Position numbers and translations under genes: made by a program. A stretch of 64,000 nucleotides of DNA, from positions 1-64,000 of the forward strand of contig JAJFHE010000043.1 in NCBI GenBank assembly GCA_021775755.1, written 5' to 3'. The notes beneath the pieces are model-generated. The model was not told where the DNA came from. It saw nothing but the letters and a program-made list of their open reading frames with translations, and searched no databases. The stretch is from Hyphomicrobiales bacterium (GTDB lineage Bacteria; Pseudomonadota; Alphaproteobacteria; Rhizobiales; JAJFHB01). Shown piece after piece: positions 19,572-27,600 of this stretch. The number at the start of each line of letters is the position of its first letter. Within the stretch, counting starts at the first letter, position 1.

Positions 19572-20402
19572 TCAGCCGCGCCCGGCACGCAGCGCGCGGC
19601 GCTGAAAAAACCGGAAGAACGGGGAAATTAAGCTGTGCCACATATAGAGGAGTGAAAGACGCCAACCCGGCGTCAGCGCGAAGCGGCCCCATCCGGCCTG
19701 GGACAGGATTTTGCGGGCGGCCGCGTCGGCGCTCAAACGCCCGGCCCAGCCGGCGATCCGGGTTGTTGCTTCACTGCGCTGCGCGAGTTCGCTTTCGAGC
19801 TGCGGCGTGTCGGTGTCGGGTGGATAGGCGATGGATACGGCAATGCCGTGCGGCGCGAGTTCGACGCACAGGCTCTCGGCAAACCCGCGCAGAGCGAATT
19901 TCGAGGCCCCATAAGCGGCGTAGCCGGCGATGCCGATAATGGCGCTTGCGGATGCGATGAACATGAGACGGCCGCTGCCCCGGGTCACCATTGACGGTGT
20001 GCAGGCCTTTGCGAAGTTCACCGCGCCAAAGTAATTGACATCCATCTGGCTCCGCGCATCGGCCACGGTAAGTTCATTTAGGAAGCCCGGTTCAACGATG
20101 CCGGCACAGGAAATGGCCCACGCGGGTGGGCCGAATTCCTCGACGCAGCGTTCCACAGCCTTTGTGCAAGCAGCGGCATCGCTCACATCCGCCGACCGGA
20201 CCGCAACTGCTTCGGGCGCCGTGCCACCGGAGCAGAGGACCCGTTTAGCCTGCTCAAGCCTTGCCAGGTCCCGGGCAATCAGCGACACCCGCGCTCCCCT
20301 GGCTGCAAGGTGGCGTGCAAGTGCCAGACCGATCCCGCTGCTGCCGCCGGTTATGATCGCGTGAGGAGAGTTCGAAGACGGAGATGCCGCGCGGGACGAC
20401 AT
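19572..20402 (-). CDS. 3-ketosphinganine reductase-like short-chain dehydrogenase
   Basis: 276 residues from ATG 20402. Rossmann motif TGGSSGIG (18-25), catalytic S151/S153, Y164 and K168 (YGASK). Residues 194-200 read PPDTDTP in the setting AYPPDTDTP, a hallmark of 3-ketodihydrosphingosine reductases (KDSR/Tsc10), and a C-terminal hydrophobic segment (LSLLYMWHSLISPFF) fits the membrane-anchored tail of that family. It would reduce a 3-keto sphingoid base with NADPH. Its ATG overlaps the stop of the inositol-phosphate synthase gene as TGATG, so the two are co-translated. The alpha-oxoamine synthase at 31243 would make its substrate. Longer upstream frames are rejected because they would overlap the whole 3' end of that gene. 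Confidence 0.8.
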   Translation of the reverse strand: MSSRAASPSSNSPHAIITGGSSGIGLALARHLAARGARVSLIARDLARLEQAKRVLCSGGTAPEAVAVRSADVSDAAACTKAVERCVEEFGPPAWAISCAGIVEPGFLNELTVADARSQMDVNYFGAVNFAKACTPSMVTRGSGRLMFIASASAIIGIAGYAAYGASKFALRGFAESLCVELAPHGIAVSIAYPPDTDTPQLESELAQRSEATTRIAGWAGRLSADAAARKILSQAGWGRFALTPGWRLSLLYMWHSLISPFFRFFQRRALRAGRG

Positions 20403-21523
20403 CAGGCACGGCGTATCCGCTCGCTCGTTGAGCGAACATCGGTCGCGAAGGCTTCCAGAAGCCGGTAGGCTTCGTGATCTTCGATCTGAACCGGAGGGTG
20501 TTTGAAGAGGAACGCGCATACATCAGGTATCGCACCGCCAATTCCACGATCCAGCGCGATGCGTGCACAGCGGATTGCGATCAGCGCCATCGCCGCTGCG
20601 TTCGGCGAATCTTCAACGGAAAGTCGAACTTCCATGTTCGTCGGCACCGCGCCGAACAACTGACCCTCAAGCCGCATATAGGCAACCTTCTGGTCATTGA
20701 GCCACGGCACATAATCGGAAGGGCCGATGCGGACATCGTCGTCGGCGAGGCGCTCGCGCACCGCTGACTGCACCGCTTCGGTTTTTGATTCCCGTTTCGA
20801 TGACAGACGTGAGCCATCCATCATGTTCAAGAAGTCGGTGTTTCCACCGATATTGAGCTGGTAAACGCGGTCGAGCTGGGCACCGCGAAGGTCAAACAGT
20901 TGCGCGAGTACGCGCTGCACGATGGTGGCACCGATCTGCGCCTTGAAGTCATCGCCGAGGATCGGCACACCGCGTTTGGCGAACCGCTCCGACCACGCAT
21001 CGTCGCTGGCAAGGAACACCGGGATACCATTGACTACGGCGCAACCCGCTTCCAACGCGCATTCAACATAGAACTCGCTCGCCTTTTGGGAGCCGACCGG
21101 GAGAAAGTTCATCAGCACTTCAGTGCCGCTTTCCTTGAGGGCGGCGACAACCTCTTCGCCGTCAGGCTCCGGTGCATCGCTTAGTTCGAACGAGCGGTCG
21201 GCAGCCAGTTCATGCATAAGGTCGGCAACGCCGTCGAGGGTCTGACCGCGCCGCACCGTCACATTCGAGTTTGGCACGTCACGCCAAAAACGCTGGGTAC
21301 AGTTGGGTGCGGCGAAGATTGCCTCTGAAAAGTCCCTGCCGACTTTACGGGAGTCCACGTCGTATGCGCAGACGATGTCGACATCTTCCGCCGCGTAGCC
21401 GCCGAGCACCGGAAAGGGTACGCCTACAGCTTCTCCGGGATGGGCGCGGCAATATGCAATTCCCTGTCCCAACGAACTTGCGCAATTGCCGACGCCAACA
21501 ACGGCGGTGCGGATCAAACTCAT
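20402..21523 (-). CDS. ino1: myo-Inositol-3-phosphate synthase
   Basis: 373 residues, the size of the actinobacterial/archaeal Ino1 type. N-terminal NAD-binding GVGNCASSL, then NFLPVGS, GDDFKAQIGAT, NIGGNTDFLNM and SKRESKTEAV, the conserved active-site segments, and a SVEDSPNAAAM stretch near the C-terminus. It converts glucose-6-phosphate to inositol-3-phosphate, the head-group precursor of phosphoinositol lipids. First gene of a minus-strand operon with the reductase and CdsA-like genes, divergent from the LptF-like gene. Inositol synthase is uncommon in proteobacteria, and coupling to a ketosphinganine reductase gene is the main sequence link between inositol and sphingoid chemistry here. 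Confidence 0.92.
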   Translation of the reverse strand: MSLIRTAVVGVGNCASSLGQGIAYCRAHPGEAVGVPFPVLGGYAAEDVDIVCAYDVDSRKVGRDFSEAIFAAPNCTQRFWRDVPNSNVTVRRGQTLDGVADLMHELAADRSFELSDAPEPDGEEVVAALKESGTEVLMNFLPVGSQKASEFYVECALEAGCAVVNGIPVFLASDDAWSERFAKRGVPILGDDFKAQIGATIVQRVLAQLFDLRGAQLDRVYQLNIGGNTDFLNMMDGSRLSSKRESKTEAVQSAVRERLADDDVRIGPSDYVPWLNDQKVAYMRLEGQLFGAVPTNMEVRLSVEDSPNAAAMALIAIRCARIALDRGIGGAIPDVCAFLFKHPPVQIEDHEAYRLLEAFATDVRSTSERIRRA

Positions 21524-21587
21524 GACTCAATACTGCTCCCCATATGCGACAACGCGCTCATTCGTTCCGGGCCACACCTGTTGCACC

Positions 21588-21605
21588 GGTCAATTTGGTT
21601 TGACC
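21588..21605. promoter_or_regulatory. 18-bp inverted repeat upstream of ino1
   Basis: Arms GGTCAA and TTGACC are perfect complements around a 6-base spacer, 65 bp ahead of the ino1 start codon. Such a short palindrome near a start is a candidate operator; six-base arms can also occur by chance. Confidence 0.3.
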
Positions 21606-21949
21606 ATTTTGTCTGGCGCCGGTTCGCGCCCATTACGTTTGCCACCAATAGCCCGTCTTGTCCATCCATAGACCAAAGTGAAAGCGACCTTGAGCCGGGG
21701 TGCGGACCCGCGCCGGTTTCGAGCGGCCCGGCCGGGCCGCCGGACCGGCCGGATTTGCAACTGGCTGTATTGCGCCCGTGACAAACCCGACCGAAAGTTC
21801 TTCAGCTTCCACGGCCAAGCTGCACATGGGCTGAACAAAAGCAGCGGTGCGGCGTCATTTTGGCGCAATCGCCGTGTTTCTATTGCCGCGTTGGTAAAAC
21901 GTCACTGCGGCAGCGCGCGCTGAATTGCGCCACAGGATGCCACCGTCCC

Positions 21950-21980
21950 AGAACGTTTCCATATGAAGAGGAAACGTTCT
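21950..21980. promoter_or_regulatory. Perfect 11-bp-arm inverted repeat ahead of lptF-like gene
   Basis: AGAACGTTTCC (21950-21960) and GGAAACGTTCT (21970-21980) are exact reverse complements with a 9-base loop, 84 bp upstream of the lptF-like start. No T-run follows, so it is a poor intrinsic terminator; an operator or an mRNA hairpin in the 5' leader are better readings. Confidence 0.5.
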
Positions 21981-22064
21981 AATGTTGCGGCGCGGCGTTG
22001 AGTGCCCTGCCCATAGCCGGGACGGCTCCGCCGACACTGCACTCCGGGGGATAATGGGAAAGCC

Positions 22065-23222
22065 GTGCGCCGGTCCTACAGCATCCATGTCATCGCAAAA
22101 CTCATCACAGCGTTGCTGGTCGGTGCGTTCATTGTTGTCGGCATCTATCTTACAGAAGAACTTGTCGGGCTATTGCGCCTCATTGGAGAAGCGCAGGCGG
22201 CAGTCAGCACGCTGTGGTATATGCTGGCGCTGATCGCACCTAATATTCTGGATGTGGCGATGCCGCTGGCGACGTTGATCGCCATGTATCGGATATTGCT
22301 CGAAGCGCGCGAGCAAAGAGAGCTCGTCGTGCTTGCTGCGTCTTCAGTCGGGGCACAGCATTTCCTGCGTCTGCTTGCAATCGGCGCCTGCATTTCCGCA
22401 AGCCTTACTCTGGCGGTGTCCGGGTTTCTCGAGCCCTCCACACGGCACGAATACCGCAGCAAGGTGTTTGAGTTGTTTCACGCCTCGGTTAGCGGCGGGC
22501 TGCCGGCTGAGAAGATCTTCCATTTTGGAACCAACACGGTGATAAACCGCGCCAAGGACCGCGCCGACGGCATACACCGGTTGTTTCTGGTTGAGCAGGT
22601 GCCGGGCAATCCGGACCGTGTGATCACCGCTGAACGGTCATTGCTGGCAGGGCCCGACCCGGCCGGCGACTACAGCCTTCACATCCGTGATTTCCTGCTG
22701 CACACCATCCCCGAAGACCAAGGCCCGGAAGACCAAGGCCCGGACGACCAACGCGAGGGCATGTTCGATACGATGCGGACCTGGGAGGCAAACCGGCTGG
22801 TCTATCAGGTGGCGCTCAGCCGCTTTTTGAATTTCCCACCGCGCCGGCGCTTCATAGAAGAATGGTCGACGCCCGAACTGCTCAATTTCGATCCGCCCGG
22901 GAGGCAGACGGACGCGCACCTGCGGGAGGCGGCGGTGAGAATTGTACGCGGGCTTTTGTGTTTTCTCGCGCCGGTGCTGGCTGTATTCGCGCTGGCGTTA
23001 ACCTGGCAGAGAACCCAGATTGTCACGCTGCCGGTTGCCTGCGGGCAGATCCTGTTCATCGATTTCATCGTCCAGCACGTCATATCAAAAGTACCTGCGT
23101 TCAGTATTTTGAGCGTTGTTCTGTCGGCGGTCGCTGTCTGCTTCCTCATCATGCTGGGCTGGGTCGCGGCCTGGGTGATTTCCGGTCATGCCTCATTCAT
23201 CAAACCCCAGTTGGAGGATTGA
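22065..23222 (+). CDS. LptF-like permease (YjgP/YjgQ family), lipid export
   Basis: 385 residues from GTG 22065; no in-frame ATG precedes it. Hydrophobic helices at about 10-30, 55-75 and 100-120, a periplasmic beta-jellyroll region in the middle (160-300), then three helices at the C-terminus, the layout of LptF/LptG. In the Lpt machine two such permeases and the ATPase LptB lift lipopolysaccharide from the inner membrane. The stop overlaps the next gene's ATG by one base. The housekeeping lptFG genes are normally elsewhere and this pair sits between inositol and polyketide genes, so a special lipid cargo is inferred. A 15-bp tandem repeat inserts an EDQGP run in the jellyroll region. Confidence 0.8.
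   Translation: MRRSYSIHVIAKLITALLVGAFIVVGIYLTEELVGLLRLIGEAQAAVSTLWYMLALIAPNILDVAMPLATLIAMYRILLEAREQRELVVLAASSVGAQHFLRLLAIGACISASLTLAVSGFLEPSTRHEYRSKVFELFHASVSGGLPAEKIFHFGTNTVINRAKDRADGIHRLFLVEQVPGNPDRVITAERSLLAGPDPAGDYSLHIRDFLLHTIPEDQGPEDQGPDDQREGMFDTMRTWEANRLVYQVALSRFLNFPPRRRFIEEWSTPELLNFDPPGRQTDAHLREAAVRIVRGLLCFLAPVLAVFALALTWQRTQIVTLPVACGQILFIDFIVQHVISKVPAFSILSVVLSAVAVCFLIMLGWVAAWVISGHASFIKPQLED
22713..22757 (+). repeat. 15-bp tandem repeat, two exact copies and one degenerate
   Basis: GAAGACCAAGGCCCG occurs at 22713-22727 and 22728-22742, followed by a related copy at 22743-22757. It encodes EDQGPEDQGPDDQRE in a loop of the LptF-like protein; in-frame, so length variation would be tolerated. 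Confidence 0.85.
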
Positions 23223-24454
23223 TGAGCGACGTTCGCGCCAACATTGAACACGGATCCGGGCAAGGCCCGGCACTTGGAGCGGGGTTTCGGCCGTCCCTCA
23301 TTTTGCTTCGCTATCACCTGATCGGATATCTGACGCGCGTCGTGGTGACATTCTCCTGCCTGGCCGCACTGGCGCTGGGTGTCGATTTCGCCGATTTCTG
23401 GAAACAGGTGGCCGACATTGCCGAGGGCGAAGGCAGCAATCTTGTCCTGGCCATGGGGTACTACGTGCTGATCCGCCTGCCGGATATTGCCGCTCACATG
23501 ATGGGCATGGGCGTATTTCTGGGCGTCCTGTGGTGGGAGATCATCCAAAGCCGGACGGGGCAGCGGGTCGCCAGTTGGAACAGCGGCGATTCGCCCGCCC
23601 GCAGCCTGTCCGCGGCCCTGGTGCTCGGCCTGCTGCTCGCGCCGGTGCAATTCGGTCTGGATGCCTGGTTGCGACCGATGGTGACAGAAATTCAAATGGA
23701 CAGCGGTCTCGGCAAGAGCGGGCAGCGCTTTGACCGACGCTCCACCGATAAACTGAGGTGGGCGATTTCAGAGGCAGGTATCGTCTCGGCGCGGTTTGAC
23801 TTTGCATCGCGGATGCTTGTCGACCTGACGCTCTACAGGCTCAGCAATGACGGTCGTCTGCGCCATGTCGTCAAGGCGGATTCAGCCACGCATATTCCGC
23901 AGTCGGGGCTATGGCGGCTGAAAGGGGCCAAATGGTATTTGTCCTCGTCGTCGCCGGATTATAGCGGTCTGCCGGCAATCGCGGGAAACGATCGTACGGG
24001 TAGTGGCTCGACGCTTGACCGGGAGCGTGGCGATAGCGAGGTGATAGAACTCGACCTTGATCCCATTTTGCAGAAATTCGTTTATGTGGATGCGGTATTT
24101 CTGTCGCCCGCCACCATGTACGGGCTGCTTGAACACGGCGCACCGCAATTTCTCCTGGACGACTATCAAACGCGCCTGCACCATACCTACTCGCGCGTGT
24201 TTTATCCGCTTCTCATGGCGGCGCTCGCTGCATCGGCGGCGGTATTCGCCGTCGGCAAGATGGTCGGTGCCTTGGTCTATCTGTCGATCGTCAGTTTGGG
24301 GTATCTGGCGCATGTATTTATGAAGGCGAGTGTGGCCCTGGGTGAGCTGGGCTTTGCACCGCCCGCCCTTTCGGGGTGGCTGGGGGTGAGTATTCTTGCC
24401 CTGGTGCTCGTGCTCATGCAGCTTCGGCTTGCACTGTATACGGTAGGGAGATAG
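23222..24454 (+). CDS. LptG-like permease (YjgP/YjgQ family), lipid export
   Basis: 410 residues from ATG 23222, overlapping the previous stop by one base (TGATG). Its ~25-residue hydrophilic N-terminus is followed by a membrane helix (LIGYLTRVVVTFSCLAALAL), two more helices, a periplasmic jellyroll of about 200 residues with RFDRRS and DLDPILQKF segments, and three C-terminal helices. Pairs with the LptF-like protein as a heterodimeric permease; the ATPase partner is not in the window and may be the housekeeping LptB. Upstream of the polyketide synthase by 181 bp on the same strand. Recognised from topology and order rather than from a sharp motif. Confidence 0.75.
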   Translation: MSDVRANIEHGSGQGPALGAGFRPSLILLRYHLIGYLTRVVVTFSCLAALALGVDFADFWKQVADIAEGEGSNLVLAMGYYVLIRLPDIAAHMMGMGVFLGVLWWEIIQSRTGQRVASWNSGDSPARSLSAALVLGLLLAPVQFGLDAWLRPMVTEIQMDSGLGKSGQRFDRRSTDKLRWAISEAGIVSARFDFASRMLVDLTLYRLSNDGRLRHVVKADSATHIPQSGLWRLKGAKWYLSSSSPDYSGLPAIAGNDRTGSGSTLDRERGDSEVIELDLDPILQKFVYVDAVFLSPATMYGLLEHGAPQFLLDDYQTRLHHTYSRVFYPLLMAALAASAAVFAVGKMVGALVYLSIVSLGYLAHVFMKASVALGELGFAPPALSGWLGVSILALVLVLMQLRLALYTVGR

Positions 24455-24510
24455 CCTTTGCCGGTCAGGTTCTTTTGAAGCGAGTGGCAAAGGAGCCCCT
24501 AGACTTGCCA

Positions 24511-24539
24511 TTGGACACGCTGATAACATGTGCTATAGG
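24511..24539 (+). promoter_or_regulatory. Candidate sigma-70-type promoter for the PKS operon
   Basis: TTGGAC (24511-24516) and TATAGG (24534-24539) are 17 bp apart, about 97 bp ahead of the polyketide synthase start. Both hexamers are partial matches to consensus, so this is only a candidate. Confidence 0.35.
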
Positions 24540-24605
24540 CGGCGTCCGGTTTGGCACAAGGGCGTGGCGGGGGGAAACTCAAGTCGTGGTTTCTCACGCG
24601 TTGCG

Positions 24606-24622
24606 CCCCAACCTAGTTGGGG
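24606..24622 (+). promoter_or_regulatory. Hairpin just upstream of the PKS start codon
   Basis: CCCCAAC and GTTGGGG form a perfect 7-bp stem with a 3-base loop (CTA), 13 bases ahead of the ATG at 24636. TTTTT directly precedes the start codon but lies 8 bases past the stem. The start has no strong ribosome site, so the hairpin could influence translation or early termination. Confidence 0.45.
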
Positions 24623-24635
24623 CAGTTGAGTTTTT

Positions 24636-27600
24636 ATGAAGCGTCGAGACTTGGCGATAGTGGGAATCGGGTGCCGTTATCCCGGTGATGCCGATACGCC
24701 CAAAGAATTCTATGAGCTGTTGCGGTCCGGCCGCGATGCCTTCCGTGAAATACCGGAAGAACGCTGGAATCTGGACAGATTTACGGACACCGACCCGACG
24801 ACGCCTGCCAGAAGCACGGTGCGGGAGGCGGCGCTGATCGATGAGCGTCGGCTGTTTGAGATGGACTCCGAGTTTTTCGGATTGACACCGCGTGAAGCCG
24901 AAGCGCTCGATCCGCAGCAACGACTGCTGCTCGAGACGAGTTGGGAAGCCTTCGAAGACGCGGGCATCAAGCCGGTGACGCCGGGGGGACGCAATATCGG
25001 CGTTTATGTCGGCGCGTTCACGCTGGACAACTCTTTGATCCTGAACGATCCGATGAATGCCGGCCTCGTAAGTGCCGCGAGTGCCGCGGCCGCGACGTCG
25101 GTCATGATGTCGAACCGGCTGTCATTCTTCTACAATTTCCATGGTCCCTCGCTGACGATGGACACGGCGTGTTCTTCGTCCCTTGTGGCGCTGCACTATG
25201 CCTGCCGGGACCTTTGGGACGGCAAAACGGACGGTGCGCTGGTGGCGGGTGTCAACGCGCAACTGCATCCGACGATTTTCAATGTCATGTCAAAGGGCGG
25301 CTTTCTGTCGCCGAATGCGCGCTGCAGAACGTTCGATGCGGATGCCGACGGCTATGCGCGTGGTGAGGGCGCCGGTGTCATAGTGCTCAAGCCGCTTGAC
25401 AAGGCGCTTGAGGACGATGATCGGGTTTACGCGGTAATCAAGGGTGCGGGCGTCAATCAGGATGGCCGCACAATGGGTATCTCCGCGCCCAACGGCGAGG
25501 CGCAGAGAGCGCTGATCGATTCCGTGTTCAAAGAGTTCAAGCTGTCGCGCGACGATGTTGTGCTGGTGGAGGCTCACGGAACGGGTACGGCGATCGGTGA
25601 TCCGACGGAAGTTTCGGCGCTGACGCGTGCGCTCGGCCAGCGGTCCGACGACGCGGAGCGGTTTGTCGGTTCCGTGAAGGGCAATATCGGCCACCAGGAA
25701 GGCGGCGCGGGTATTGCCGGCGTTATCAAGGCGGCACTTTGCCTCTACAACGAAGAAGCCCTGCCGCAGTGTAATCTGAATACGCTTAACCCAGATCTCA
25801 GTCTTGAAGACGGTCACTTGAGGATCCCAAGTCAGCCGGAACCTTTGCCCGACGCGAAGGGGCAGGCACTGGCCTGTGTCAACTCATTTGGGTATGGTGG
25901 AACAAATGCGCACGCGGTTCTGGGCAGTGCCCATGGCTTGAAAGTGCAGCATCACGATGAGCAGACCAGAACACCTCTGAACATGGTGGTTTTGTCGGCG
26001 CGCAGCGACACCGCGCTGCGGCAGATAGCTGCTCAGACGGCCGATGTTATCGAAAACGCGCCTGAGCGCTATGTGGATGTGATCGACGGGTTGCAGCGCA
26101 GCCGGTCGCATCTGGAGCGCCGCCTGGCATTTGCCGCGTCGACGCCGGCGGAAGCGCTTGAAAAACTTCGCGCCTTCTCAAGCGAAGACGAGGAGGCGGC
26201 CGAAGGCCCGGGCGTTGAACAGGGCATGGCCGCAGAGGACAGCTCCGATGTTGTCTTTGTCTATACCGGTATGGGGCCGCAGTGGTGGCGCATGGGGCGC
26301 GAGCTCTATGAAAGCGAACCGGTGTTCAAGAGCGCGATTGAAGAGGCGGACGCGCTGTTTGCCAAACATTCGGGCTGGTCGATCCTTGAGGAGATGCTGA
26401 AGGACGAAGAAGCCTCGTCCATGACCAGCAACAAGATAGCGCAGCCCGCGAACTTCGTTATGCAGCATGCGCTGACGCAGCTTTTGGCGTCCTGGGGCGT
26501 GAAGCCTCAGCTCATCGTCGGACACAGCGTCGGAGAGATTGCAGCAGCCGCGGCATCGGGAGCGTTGACGCTCGACGATGCGGCAAAGGTCGCCTATCAC
26601 CGCAGCCGCGTGCAGCAGATGCGCGCCGGCCAGGGCCGTATGCTGGCGACCGGTCTTGACCACAAGACCGCAAAGTCGATTGTCAAACTTTACAGCGGCA
26701 CCGTTTCGCTGGCGGCGATCAACGCCCCGAATTCGATGGCACTGTCGGGCGATTTCGATGCGCTGACCGAAATTGCCGGCGAACTGGAGGATCAGGGAAC
26801 GTTCCACCGGTTTATCGTTGGCGAGGTTGCCTATCATAGCCATCAGATGGATGGTCTGCGCGACGAACTGACGGTGGCGCTCGATGATATCGAGCCGCGC
26901 AAGCCGCTCGTTCGCATGTTCTCATCGGTCACGGGCCGCGAAATCAAGCGCAAGGTACATGATGCCGGCTACTGGTGGCGCAATGTCCGGCAGCCGGTTG
27001 AGTTCAGTTCGGTGGTCGAGGCGCTTGCCAAAGAAGGCTACAGGAACTTTATCGAAATCGGACCGCATCCAGTGCTCGGCGCAGCCATCCGGGAAATTTT
27101 CTCAGAAGCCTCCAGCACGAGCGTTACGACCGTTCCGTCGCTGTTGCGCGAGAAGCCGGAGCATGACGGCCTTATGCGTTCCATTGCGCAATTGTGGTGC
27201 AACGGTAGCCGCATCGAGTGGTCCGATGTCGAGAAGCGCTGGCACAATCTGGTGCCACTCTATCCCTGGCAGCGTGCCCGTCACTGGCGTGAAAGCCGGG
27301 CATCGCAGATCTACCGGACTGGAAAAAACGAACATCCGCTTTTGGGCATCAGGCTTGCCGAACCGCTGCCGACCTGGGAAGTCCTCTTCCCCAGCCAGAT
27401 CCTGAGTTTCTTCGCCGATCACGTCATTGGCGGCAATGCGATATTTCCAGCAGCGGGATATGTTGAAACCTTCCTCGCGGTCTGCGGGGCCATGTCGCCG
27501 GACAAACCGTATTTCCTGAGTGACGTTCGCTTTGAGGCGATGTTGCCGATTCCCGAAAATGACACACTGAAAGTGCGCACGACCGTTGCCGACGATCGCA

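Larger units (their letters stand above)
21524..22064. promoter_or_regulatory. 541-bp divergent intergenic region, no gene seen
   Basis: This stretch separates the minus-strand ino1 operon from the plus-strand lptF-like gene and must hold both promoters. Short reading frames here have no recognisable product. It contains an 18-bp inverted repeat (21588-21605), a 16-bp GC palindrome at 21724-21739 and a perfect 11-bp-arm inverted repeat (21950-21980), listed separately where they matter. No convincing sigma-70 hexamer pair stands out by eye. Confidence 0.6.

Noticed and set aside
24606-24635. Hairpin and T-run upstream of the PKS as an intrinsic terminator
   Set aside because: Eight bases separate the stem from the T-run and the T-run abuts the start codon; an attenuator role remains possible but a simple terminator is not supported.
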